Shown: positions 8,453-20,164 of the stretch, in pieces
Layout of the letters: every line of letters begins with the position of its first letter
Position numbering within the stretch: the first letter of the stretch is position 1
Assembly: GCF_034140825.1 (NCBI RefSeq)
Contig: NC_089042.1
Span: 24,395,001 to 24,459,000, forward strand
Length of the DNA stretch: 64,000 bases
Source: Oryza sativa Japonica Group
Taxonomy: Eukaryota > Streptophyta > Magnoliopsida > Poales > Poaceae
Direction of reading: 5' to 3'
Notes under the pieces: generated by a model
What the model saw: the letters and a program-made list of their open reading frames with translations, nothing else
The model's database searches: none
Told to the model about the DNA's origin: nothing
Made by a program: the position numbers and the translations under genes

Positions 8453-11400
8453 ATGGAGGAGCTCTTCATGCAGGTCTTCGAGCGCCGGGACTGGGTGAAG
8501 GCGCAGGTGCAGGAGCAGGTGGTGTCCTACTCCGAGTCCCTCGCCTGCGCCATCCTCGCCGCCGGCCGCCGCCCGCCGCCGTGGCTCCTCCCGGCACTCG
8601 ACTCCGTCCCCGCGCGCGGTAAGCCAGTCTCCTTTTCGCCGCGGGTTGCCGCCTGTTAGGTCGCTGTGTTTTTTTTTTTGGGGCCTCGATTCCGTAGCGC
8701 ACCCGTATTCGCGGGGAGTTTGTGCGAGTCCCATTTCGATTTTGGGCGGAGCATCTGTTGGCCCCATTTCGATTTATGTGCTGATATGCTTTGTGGGTAT
8801 TCGTGTTTAAGGCGAACCAATAGAACTTCGCACCATCATGGATTCACTAACAAAGTAACAAGGGAAATGACACAGAGTGGTAGTACTAACGCTCTGAATT
8901 GCGTGTAGTAACTTGCAAGATTTTAAGCGGCTTGGGAGCTCAAATTGTAGTTGTATTAGCTTGTTTGACTTGGGTATGGTTAACCTGCTTCAGTTTACTG
9001 AATATCATGAGAAATTGTGAAGGATCGTATTTACATGATAGTGCAAAAGAAAAATGGTTAGGCCGAACGGGAATTTAAACTGCCAGTTGAATGGTTTTTT
9101 GTAAACATGGTAATGTGCTATGATTTTCATTCTCTTATCAGTGCCTCTAATCTAATCCTCCCCATTATAGGCCTTTACCCATTTGTGGCTTTCGAAACAA
9201 AAAAATAACAGTGCAGGGATTTTTTTTCTGCAGGAAATAATACAAAAATGTCATCTATAGATCTTGCTCATATGAGAAATGAAAACAGTCTGCATCATGC
9301 TCAGTCTCAAACCTATCAACGGGTCAAGCCAAAAACACATGAATTTGGTGGTTGCAAACCAGGTGGCTTGCATATTGTAAATTATGCCGGAGAAATTGAT
9401 CAGTCACAGATATGTGTGTCTGAGTCTGTTGTCCAGGAGTTTAACATCGCACATTCACTAAATGAAGGACTTCCTTCTACCAGTCCTGTTGAAGTACCGC
9501 ACTCTGTCATGAGTTCGCTGCTTCAAGAGGATACATCGCAACCTGTTGAATCTAATTTACAAGGAATACCTCATTCTGTCTCCAGTCCATTGCCTGAACA
9601 GATAACAATGGGTGTTTCCGAAACTGACTCTCTTACAGGGATGACTTGTATGGCTAGCCAACTTCCTGAAAATGTTTCCTTGCTGTCTCTTAAATCTATT
9701 GCTCTTGAAGGACCTGATTCTGTGTTCACTCCACTGTCTCAAAAGGAAATAGCGGATGCGGGTGATACTGTTTCTCTTATGGAGCCGATTGCTAAAACAG
9801 AATCTGTTGCAGGGCTGATTTCTATGGCTAGCCCACAGTTTGACAATGATCGATTGCAAACTAATTTGCTGGAAGGACCTGATTCAGTGCCAACTTCACT
9901 GTCTCAAGCAGATGCAAGACATACTGCTGAAACTGATTCTGTTGAAATCCTGGACCAAGAAGAAGATACTGATACACCTAGAGAATACAGTTTTCCTGAT
10001 AAGAGAGTTGATGAAAACTTGAAGATTCTTGAACATCAGAGCTCAGAATGTCATGTGCGGTCTCCTCCATGTGATGGATCTTCTCTTCGACCTGATTATC
10101 TGGCCAATGCTATTTGTGAAGCTCCAAAAATGTTGTCAACGCCACAGGAGAATATGCTGGGTGACGAACAGCAGGGCTCAGAATGTCATGTGCTGTCTCC
10201 TCCATGTGATGGATCTTCTCTGCAACCTGATTATCTGGCCAGTACTGTTTGTGAAGCTCCAAAAATGTTGTCAACGCTACAGGAAAAATGTTTTGAAGCT
10301 CAGAGTGAAGCTTATGATGTTTATGTTAGAAATGACATGAATGGATCTGTGATACCAGAAAGGTTTAGTACAGAATCAGCAGAGAAACTCTTAAGAAGCC
10401 ATGACGGTAATGTTTACTAATGTTTGGATTAAACATCTCATCCTCATTGAATGCCATGCTTCTTGTTTTCTTACCAAACTTTTAATTCTGCAGGGACAGA
10501 ATGTAAGATATTTTCTTTTGATATTGCCATGGAAATAGATTCCGATTCATGTGAAACAGTGAGCGATAAGCAAGCCCTGGCTACGCAACCTTCTGCTCAG
10601 CACCTTTTACATAGTTCTAGATGTGGGGAGATTACATCAAAGAAATCAGATGCTCAAAGCAACAATAGTCACCAGGGAAGATCAGTTGCAGATGTAATCC
10701 AAGTACAAGGGAATTCATCTTTTGAAGGGATAGAGATTAACTGCCAATCAGATCATGCCCTGTACAGCTTGTGTAGCACAATGAGTACATCTATGGATTG
10801 TCAACCTGACATTCTTGACAAGATGGAAAATAGAGCAGACATGTCAGGGAAGCCACAACATCCAGTTCACCACTTAGATCGCCTGGGATCTAGTGAGTGC
10901 ATTTCGCTTGATTTAGAACGAAGGATCGTTACAAGTAACTGGAAGAGTTCCGTGTCATATAAAGTTCATACCAGTGTAGATTCTTCCTCTCAAAGAACTA
11001 TGTCTAGCCTATCAGATATCATCCACTTTAATTCACTGAGGATGAAATCTTTGTCCAGTAGCAGCAGTAGTCTAAGTGGTAATGTAGCAACTGTTCCCCA
11101 AGATTCTTTACCTAACTGCTCTGATATCTTATCAGATGGTGATGGAGAGTACACAAGGAAGGTACATTTGTATATAAAAAGTACCTTTTTATTAAAAAAT
11201 TCTTTCCATTGGAAAACAAGTTTAACCTGTTCAGAGTTATATTCTAGAATTCTCAGTACTTAACATGAATACTTTAAACTGTTTTCAATTATTAAATTCT
11301 GTTTTGAAGCATTCATATGTTTTGGTCGTGTTTGTTTGTTTCTTTTCCTGTGTTACATGGGGCTGTGCATTGTTATTTTTATTGACAAGAACTCTAAACA

Positions 11401-14400
11401 ACTTTCGTTCTTTGTTTACAGACAAACAACTGCTCTGTATATCCTGGTGCAGATGTAAAATATGTGGCAGTAGACGACCAGATATTGAATCATACGGATT
11501 ATGTTTCATCTGGGTGTGAAGTGTTGAATCCAGAAAATCATCCCAGCTCCACTCCACCAAGTACATTTCCAAGCTATGCTTCTTCAGATCAGCAAAGTCA
11601 GCAAGCCTGTGCTTCAAACTGTTCCAACAAAGAACTTGGCGAGAAATGTATTCATGATGATCCTGGACAGCCTGTCTCAGATGGTCATATTCCATTGCAA
11701 AATGGTGATAATTGTGCTGACTTCGATGAAACCGTTGAAGTGCACCAAAGCTGTGGCATTCCTATTCCAGCTAACAGTCCAACCATCAAAGAAAGGGTAC
11801 TTGAGGCATATCGTGATTCCACAAAGTGGGTCAACCTGAGCTCCAATCTCTCCTCGAAGTGTAAGATTAACAGTAAGATAACATCCCCGCTGAGGAGTAA
11901 GTATGAATCATTGACAGCTAGGTTTGAGAAACTTTTGGGCCCAGCCTCCCTCGTGGAGGTGGAACCTAAATGGCATTATCCAAGTTATGACACCAAAATG
12001 ATGGGGGTTTTTGGTAATCAAGAGGATTGTGAAATTCCTTTGACACCATCATTTGGAAAGTATAGCCTGCAGAAGCCATCAGGAGTCTGTTATACTTCCA
12101 ACTGTACAGGTTCCATAACAGATCTTGCTTGCTTCCAAATTGATGAAGATAGCAGTACTTCAGAAGCTTCCAGAAAATATATGGATGTAGGGAGGCTAGA
12201 TTTGCCAACCACTACAGCTTCCAGTAGGGAGTCTGATCATCAAGCACACCTCATAATTGATCAAGCCATGCAAAACCCAAAGGAGAACCGTGCTCCTTCA
12301 ATTAGGAAAGAAGTTAAAGTGACACAGTCCCTCCATGACAGAGAAAGCAAGGGAAGAATTCTGGGTAATCAAAATGAAATTCACAAAAGTGAAGTAAATC
12401 TTGACAAAGGATGGAAACCTAGTAATATTGTCACTAGCATGACATCATTTATACCACTTGTAAAACAAAAGCAACGGCCTACAACAGTATGTGGTAAGTC
12501 TTATGTGTGTGAAATCATTTTTAGCTAAAATGTATGTTGAATCATTATGCTAATGCAATCTTGCGATAAGCTAGGATCATAAGCACAATGGCATTCAACA
12601 TCACTACATTTCCTCTGTTCACATATTATGAATGTCGCATATATCTCAAAACATTTAACTTGTTGTAGTGAAAAGAGATGTTAGAGTAAAGGCGCTCGAG
12701 GTGGCTGAAGCTGTAAAGCGTCGTGAACAGAAGAAACAAAATGAGCGTGAGATGCGCAAAGCAGCTGCTGAACTAGAGCGCGAGAGAGTAAAGCAAGAGA
12801 GGGAGCAAAAACTTAAACAGATGGAGCAGAAGAAGAAAACGGATGCTAGAAAGAGGCAGTGGGAAGATGATGGAAGGAAGGAAAAGGAGAAGAAAAAGAA
12901 ATTCATTGAAGAACCACGTAAACAGCAAAAACAGCTGGGAGAAAGAATGCATGCTGGGAACAGTCGGGAAGATGCTAGTCAGAAGGATCCTGTGAGTAAA
13001 CACCATAATTCATATTGTCTTTTTTACAATACCTTGAAATCTACATTGTTTTCCAATTGGCTTAATCATTGCAGGATGACACAGAAATCAGGAAGAATAC
13101 TGTCAGAGTAGTGATAAACCAATTATTATCTGATGAAAAGACAGAATCTTTTCCTATATTAGTAACATCTGGAAGCAACAATGTAAAAGCTGTGGTTGCA
13201 GATGGGAATTCTGGAAGTTCTGGTCATCAGATTCATGGAAGATTATCTGATGATGCCGATAAGGTGCATGCTTACATTAAGTTTTGTAAGTTAATGGCAG
13301 GGACCTATTTTGTGGTTGCATATAGTAATGCTGATCATTAATATTGAATTGATGACTTGGTACTATACACTTCTGAACTTTGAACAGTTGTTGCAACAGT
13401 TTGAATGCTGAGTAATTTCGTAAACTTTGAACTATCAAATGTTTGAAGCTTTGAATATTAATATGTTTATTTTTTTTAAAGTTGGATATTCAAAATCATT
13501 GTCAGTAAAAGTGTTTCTGTGCTGTAGCAGCTTATATCGTTACTAGTGATGTAGAGTACTAAAAAAACTAAAAAACTTATAAAAGTGAAAGAACAAAGCA
13601 AGTACTGATTACTGAATCTGGATATTGTCCCCTACTCCCCTGTAGTCTGTCTTTTGGTTACTTGGAGTAATGTTTGGGTATATCCATCAGTTTCTTAACA
13701 ACTGCTGGCCAAAACTACACACAACTGCAATATGGGCTGCTTTATTTGCTTTTAAATATCATATGTTGTCAGATATCATAACATATTGAAAACAATACTT
13801 CACATTTTTGGTGCACATCTGCTGCAGTCCTATGAAATGTCTCCTTATGAAGATTCTGATGAAGAGGATGGTGGTGACTTGGAGCACAAAGAGAAAGTAA
13901 GGCGCAGACAGAAACATATTCCACCATGGACTCGGTCAGTGTTCTACTACCTTCGTCCCGTAATAAGCTCATTTTTAGTTCATTCCATTTATCCCAAAAT
14001 AAGTTTATTTTTAGAGTAATCATTGCATCGGAGTTTGTGAAAGTAGGAAATATTGTATTGAGAGTAGATAAAGTGAGGAATAGTTGTATTGGGATTTGAT
14101 AAAGTAGGGGTATTCTAGTCTTTTTGGTTTTGTATTGGTATGTGTGGATGAGTGAAAGATGAACTTTATTTTGGGATGGAGAGAGTAGATTTATAGTCGA
14201 AGCAATCCTCTCTAAACTAGTACTCTCTCCGGCTCCATAATTCTTGACGTTTTGGACAAGATTGAGTTTAAACATTTATGACTTTGACTATCAATAATTT
14301 TTAAATTATTTAGTTTAAAGATACTAGAACAACACATATAGATTTGTCTTACAAAGTACTATAATAAAAGTAAAAAATGTATTTATTTATTGTATATATT

Positions 14401-15265
14401 ATAATAGAAAAACATAGCCAAATATATATTTTGTAGACTGTCATTGTCCAAAACGTTAAGAATTGTGGAACCGGATGGAGAAGTACTTTTAATAGGACAC
14501 GACACATTGTGCCAAACTTGTCATGGGCAGGGTTAACCTTACTGGAGAGGAGTGGTTACCACACCCTGTGGTGATAAGTCTGGTAACTAAGGTAACTGTG
14601 CGGTTATTACAGTGAACAGTGGGAAAGCTGGACGACATTTATGAAAAATTCAAAATTTTGTTTAAATTTATTTTGATTACCGGGCACTTATCGTTACTGC
14701 GCCTCCGTGGTGAGACCGGTTACTGCGGTAACTGGCAGTAAGGGAAATCCTGGTCATGGGTCAGCAGTTCTCTAGTTCTTGTTGCATCTGTTTTGCCTTT
14801 GCATTTCAATGTTAAACATGTTTAAATTTTTTAACCTTTCTAAAAAAATATGCTCCCCCTTTTCATTCATTGAAAGGGACTTAGGTTTGTGAATGTTACG
14901 TTGCTGATGATTTCCTGTTGAGGACACAATAGACTAACAAACCCGTAATTTATGTTGCTGATGAAACCAAGAATATTATGCTGTGCTTATTAGAAAGAAT
15001 TGTCCACTAATGTTCCACCCCTGATTTTTTCCCCTTATTTTCAGGAAAGAAATCTTGGATGAAATACTTCTATCCAATCGGACCTTAGATCCTAGAGAAA
15101 TTTTTGAACGAAAGTGCTCTTTCAGTTTATCTGACGGTAAGCTTTGGCATGATGTTTATTAGTATGTGCACATATTTATTTTAGGTATTGTTGTGATTAA
15201 ATCTGTAGGTTCCTACCTTCTCTGCAGTTCTTGCACCCCCCATTCCACAACGGCGATTAAATTAG
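8453..15265 (+). CDS. INCENP: INCENP (inner centromere protein) homologue, plant WYRD-type
   Basis: Exons 8453-8618, 9234-10406, 10494-11161, 11422-12493, 12669-12991, 13075-13263, 13828-13934, 15045-15136 and 15228-15265 join to 3828 bases, 1275 aa. All introns are GT-AG and all phases agree. The C terminus (about 1198-1275) is an IN-box: SYEMSPYEDSDEED, a basic KVRRRQKHIPPWTR, then LDPREIFERK, the segment that in known INCENPs binds and activates Aurora kinase. Residues about 1027-1120 are a highly charged single-helix or coiled coil (ERERVKQEREQKLKQ), also typical. The long middle is low-complexity Ser-rich, with a 45-aa tandem repeat at about 324-413. Expected role: scaffold of the chromosomal passenger complex at centromeres and spindle midzone. 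It follows H2B closely. INCENP identity rests on the IN-box plus charged helix; the N terminus (MEELFMQVFERRDWVK) I assign by position only. Confidence 0.88.
10041..10310 (+). repeat. 135-bp in-frame tandem duplication in INCENP exon 2
   Basis: GCTCAGAATGTCATGTG starts at 10041 and again at 10176. The units code for SECHVxSPPCDGSSLxPDYL followed by CEAPKMLST, 45 residues each and nearly identical. The preceding part of the exon has weaker repeats of the type PxSVxxxL(S/P)(Q/E) near 9490, 9570, 9710 and 9875. Confidence 0.85.
13950..14185. mobile_element. MITE in INCENP intron 7
   Basis: The left end CCTTCGTCCCGTAATAAGC is inverted against the right end TTATTTTGGGATGGAGAGAG, with TA on both sides. 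It begins 15 bases after the exon 7 donor site. Confidence 0.6.
14223..14483. mobile_element. Stowaway-type MITE in INCENP intron 7
   Basis: The left end CTCTCTCCGGCTCCATAATTC pairs with the right end GAATTGTGGAACCGGATGGAGAAG; inner arms TTGACGTTTTGGACA pair with TGTCCAAAACGTTAA. TA flanks both ends. Confidence 0.75.
14528..14752. mobile_element. hAT-type MITE in INCENP intron 7 with 8-bp target duplication
   Basis: 225 bp. The left end CAGGGTTAACCTTACTG and the complement of the right end CAGGATTTCCCTTACTG form an inverted repeat (14 of 17 match). The 8-bp direct repeat GTCATGGG flanks it at 14520-14527 and 14753-14760. CAGGG ends plus an 8-bp duplication are diagnostic of the hAT superfamily. 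No transposase is present. Confidence 0.85.
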
Positions 15266-18200
15266 TTGGATATTTCACAACCTTGTGAAAGTGATATTCT
15301 ACAACATCGCTGAGCTCCTTGTTTAGTAACAAAATGTACAGGCAAATCTCAACATTCCTACTGGTAGTGATACATGTTACTCAAGTGGCTTTTGCCTTTT
15401 GTGGCCTGTGTGTATCTTAGTTATGCAGATGGTAGAAGTCATTTTAAGATGGCTGTATCACCTTTCTTTTTGCTGAAGATCTTCGGAATGATCATATCTG
15501 TACATAATTTTGCTTCTTTCACAATAAATGATCGACCTTCTTTGATGCTCGTGCAAGCAAAGCATCCATATTGTATGCCAAAATGGCGCCCTGCTGCTAT
15601 ACACTAGTAAGATTTCACAGCTACTACTGTTGAAGCGATAGTGGCTTCATTATGTTTGCAGGATTCTTCATCACAATATATCTGGTTATCTGCACATTGC
15701 CCTGCCTATCTGTCTGGACTAAGCTCAACCAGGAGAAACAATTGTTGGGTATAAGTTTCTGCCTATGCAGCTCGCTTGGATCTGGGGCTTGTGACATTAT
15801 CCAAAAACTTCTGTAAGGCTTGTTGAAGTGTTTTATTTCCTTTTTCTGTTAATCAACAAATCATGTTCTGTCACTGATGCCCAGTGGGCAGACCATCTTT
15901 CCGATCTGGGGTTGCAAGTTGCAACCTTGTCAGCACCATGTGATGTGTATGGAGATTTAAAAAGAGAAAAGGAAAGGGACATATCTGAAGAACAAAGCTG
16001 CTGGCAGAATATCTTGTTTACTACATGTCCTGATTCCAATCCTGTTTTTAGGTCAACTATAATCTTGCCTTTTATACCTAATTGCTGTTTAAACTTGCAG
16101 TTGCCTAACATAGCGCATCACATTCTGGTGGGCTCCATATTGCTACTATCGATCTGAGTTGTAAGTTGTTAACACATTTTCCTATTACATTACATCTTGT
16201 GGCCTGTGATTCTGCATCTACTGTTGGTGCGTACTAGTCCTGCAAGTCCTTTATACTAATGAAACCTTTTTCACTTTGCAGGTGACTGATAAAAGGCTGC
16301 CGGTTTTGTCCCTCAGCTTGTTTTGCATCTAATTGGGAGTACTCACCTGCCACTGTCAATTCCAGGTAACGTCTAGTATAACCGTCATACCATTCTGATT
16401 CTTTTGTTTAGGAGAAACCATTCAGAGAACAAGCCAAACATGTTTCATTGGACCCATCCTACTCAATACCATTTTGACTGGTTTAGCAAGCACGTTTTGC
16501 ACTTAGGATTCTGCCATATCTCATTATCCCCTGACACTGCACATGTAGCCTCCAAAGATTAGAACAAGTACTTGGAAGGCATCTCCAATAGATGCCTTTG
16601 TACATTGAGGGGCTCCATGTGCTGGGGCTCATGGCTCCAAACCTAGATAGGCTTTGTTGTATCAAGCTTAAACTAACCACTATCTGTTTTCGCCTGCTCT
16701 AAACCATCTTATTTGGCCATTAATTATAACTCATTTGACTGTACATAATGGCTATTAGCTCTTGTATATATGCCTACCTGCTGTGGCTTAAATGGCTAAG
16801 TTTGAATGGCCAGTCAAGCATGCTGCAAACCTAGCATGGACCTGAATGACCTAACAACCCTTGAAAGATTCCTTTCGAGTTGCACTTGCTCAGCTCGCCT
16901 TGATGTAGATCCATGGACCACGTAGAGTAGAATAGCCATTTTCTCTCTGATGATAGCGATGACGGACCAGGAAAAGGTGACATAACAGTGTAGCCTAGCA
17001 TTGAGCCTTTTACTCGTTGAGTGTGTCTGTGTGCGCGCGCTCCTCGTAGCCTGCCAATCGGTGCCCTAGAAACTGAACAGAAACAATTAGCCGTGTTACT
17101 GCTTGTTTCAGAAAATCAGAACTCAACTTCCCATTCCTGCTTCTTACGAGCTCCCGTTTTGGTTCTGCAAAACTGTTGTGAGTGATGAGCACTATGAACA
17201 GATCTTTGGTAGTAGTGGTGGTGGTAGTATAGTACGCATGAATAGGAGCTTTCGGAGATTTGGATGGTGATGGGATGAGCAGGGCTGCTCTGTGCTGTTT
17301 GCTGATGAGGCAACATGGCAGCTACAAAGATTCTGCAAACCTGGCCCCCCATAGATCTGGCTGTCGCAACTGTTATTGTCTCAGTACATGTACATTGATA
17401 TACATATCTGAATTTTAATTACATATAGATTTTATTTGGCTAAAAGCTGGTCCATTTCATGGTGTTGAAATATGGCAGGAGCAACCAGGAAGCATCAAAC
17501 AGGCAAGAAAATTATGATACTGCTTAATAACTGCTCACCATATAGTGATTACTGCTTAATAACTGCTCACCCTGTTTAGGAGAGTTTTTCGTAGCTACAA
17601 TTTCTAAATCCCTTAAATAATATTACCAAATCACATTTGTGTGCTTATGTGGAGAAGAGAGAAGAAAAACGAGGCTTCTATAGTCAAAGTCGCAGCACGG
17701 GCTCTATTAAACTGAGAGAAATGTGTGGATTAGTTATTAATAATATATTATATATCTACAATTAACTATTGTATGAGTAAACTAATACTCCCTTCGTTTC
17801 CAAAATAAGCGCAGCCATGAGTTTCTATGTCTAACTTTGATCGTTCTTTTATTTGATTTTTTTTATAATTAGTAATTTTATTATTATTAGATTATAAAAC
17901 ATGAATAGTATTTTATGCATGGCTTATGTTTTTAGTTTTTTTTTTAAAAATTAAAAAGGACGAACGATTAAAGTTTAACACGAAAACTCATGACTGCGCT
18001 TTTTTTAAGGACAGAGTGAGTAGATTATATATAGATGATGTTTCAATTTTTGAGACTAGTAGCTGACTATACTATTAAACTTATTCTAATAGAAGTTATA
18101 AGCTGAAAAATCTAGCGTTTTCATATTATTCTTACTATCTGACTATTATGTTACTAGCAGTTATTTCTTAGAATTTAGAGCTCTCAAACAAGGCTCTCAG

Positions 18201-19490
18201 CACAAGGCTGTTTTCTTTCGCCGAAAGCCGTTTCCATTGCATGAAAGCGGCTTTCTAGTACAGTCAAATGCTTTGCTGCTAGGGTGAAGTGAAGTCCATA
18301 TCTCGGACGAAGCGGCAGGCTGTTTCAAACTTCTCGGTCCTCGTGGGTTTTGATCTCATTTTAACCGCGCTTCAAGATTGGTGCGCCCAGCTCGAGATCA
18401 ACCCACCACCAACCGTCCGTCTCACACATGGAGCTGGCCCGAATTCCGATGCCCTCGCCGTGGTGCTTTGCGCGCCTCGAGATTAGCGGCGGAATTATCC
18501 GGAGCCAAAGCTGCATCGGGGGCGCGGGCCGGGGGACAGGGAGTGATTGAAGGCTGCGAAGGTTGTTTCCTGCCTCTCCTCTCTCTCTCTCTCTCTCAGA
18601 CTCCTACTTGGATTCCCAATCTGCCCTTGGCGAAATCAACGGCACGCAAACATCATCTCTTTTTTCTGTATCTGCTCTATTTACAGAGTTTTTGCTGGAA
18701 TTGGTTAAATCCTGAACTTATTTTTGTTTCCTTCGTTTCAGATTACTCATTATTTTAGCTTTTTTTTTTACAAAAGTACTTGTTCCGTGTGAAATCTAGA
18801 CAAATAATCTGAAGCGAAGGGAGTAAATTCGTTTTTCTCCATATTGTAAAGAAAATCTGAAACCATTTGCAATGACAACAATAGGAATACTACCCCAGTA
18901 CTAGTGAACAGTAAAGTAATTAGTGCTACTAACAAAGCTACAAAGATGGGCTCTGCTCTTTTAATTGGGGTTACATGAGGAGGGAAGGAGAGGAACAGAG
19001 GGTCCCTAGGGTGCTGCAGCTGCACACAAAAGTGGACATTGGGTGGGTCAAAACTGGGATTAAATTTGTGAGGGTGGTGGCCTTGATGGAAGTGAACAAG
19101 TGCAAGGGAAAAAAACAAGAAACTATCTTAGGGCTAGGGCTGGGAGACCACCACGCCACAGTAGTAGTACTCCAGTACCACTCTCTGAGCTCACTTGCTT
19201 ACTTGTTTATGCACTTCTCTTCTTTACAGGAACTTGTTTGTTTTGCAGCCACCACCACCACCACCCTCCAACTGTCCAACCCCACACAGGTCAGCACAAG
19301 GCATGGGGGAGCTTAGCTAGCTTTGCCTTTTGCCTTCTCCATGGCTCCATCCTGTGAGCACATATACTACTAATCCACCCCTAATCCGTTGCAGAAAGCC
19401 TTTGCTCTCTTCTTGCTTTCCTCAAATCGTTGTGTCAAGCCAGCAGCTGGAGCAGAGCAGCCATGGCTTCCTAGGCCTACCTAGACGAAG
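15266..19490. other. Intergenic between INCENP and the AGC kinase
   Basis: No coding region recognised. The first ~1 kb probably holds the INCENP 3' UTR. A (CT)n microsatellite lies at about 18573-18597. Sequence from about 19220 onward (CT-rich, then CAGCAGCTGGAGCAGAGCAG) is likely the 5' leader of the kinase transcript, ending at a donor at 19491. One MITE (17788-18020) is listed separately. Confidence 0.5.
17788..18020. mobile_element. Stowaway-type MITE
   Basis: CTCCCTTCGTTTCC at the left pairs with GGACAGAGTGAG at the right. Inner arms GCGCAGCCATGAGTTT and AAACTCATGACTGCGC pair, and TA flanks both ends. Confidence 0.75.
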
Positions 19491-20037
19491 GTACTACCTT
19501 GGTTCCTTGGTTTTCAATGCTCTGTGATGGTTTGACTGACTGACTGACTGTGATTGCCACTGCCTCCTCGTTTGCCGGCTTTTCTTTCTTGATCTGCTTA
19601 TGCAATGTCGTCGCCCGTCACTTTCTAGACCTGGTCTGTTTTGTTTCCCTCGCTTTTTGTTCATCCAGTTGCTCCGGGAGTTAGTGCTCATATGATTTTT
19701 ATGCGCTTTATCATGCGCACCGTTTTCTTTTTCTTCGATGGAGTGATAAAGATGGGGCTTGTGATCTTGCCGCTAGCTTTTTCCAGGTTTGCACCATTTT
19801 CCGTCGGTATTTTTCTTGTTTTTGTGGGTATTTAGAAGATCCCCTTTTGTTTTCGTTCCCTGGTATTGGCCCTCATCCCCTCTCCCTGGGAAGAGGTGGT
19901 TTCGCAGTTTGAGGTTTTCTCTGATCATGTTAATTTCTTCTCAGTTGCATTTCTTGGCTAGTTCTTAGTTCTTTTGTTTTCATGTCTGGTACGTTCATTT
20001 GATATGCTAATGCATCTCTTTTTGTGATGGATTTCAG
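19491..20037 (+). other. Probable 5'-UTR intron of the AGC kinase gene
   Basis: GACGAAG|GTACTACC is a plausible donor at 19491. TTTGTGATGGATTTCAG at 20021-20037 is a good acceptor, about 127 bases before the ATG. The interval is T-rich as expected for a plant intron. Predicted from signals only. Confidence 0.5.
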
Positions 20038-20164
20038 ATGCGGAGTTAGGCACGGACTCTTTTGACCAGCCTGGATGTTAAATCAGTGAACTTCCTTGGA
20101 TGCTTAAAGAAAGTGGAGTGAGCTTTTCTCTAGATTTGCAGTTGTACAAGCAATATTGACCATC

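Noticed and set aside
15374-16157. Small open frames downstream of INCENP, near splice-like signals
   Set aside because: No domain, no consistent phase, and the INCENP frame already ends with a good stop at 15265; likely UTR or intergenic.
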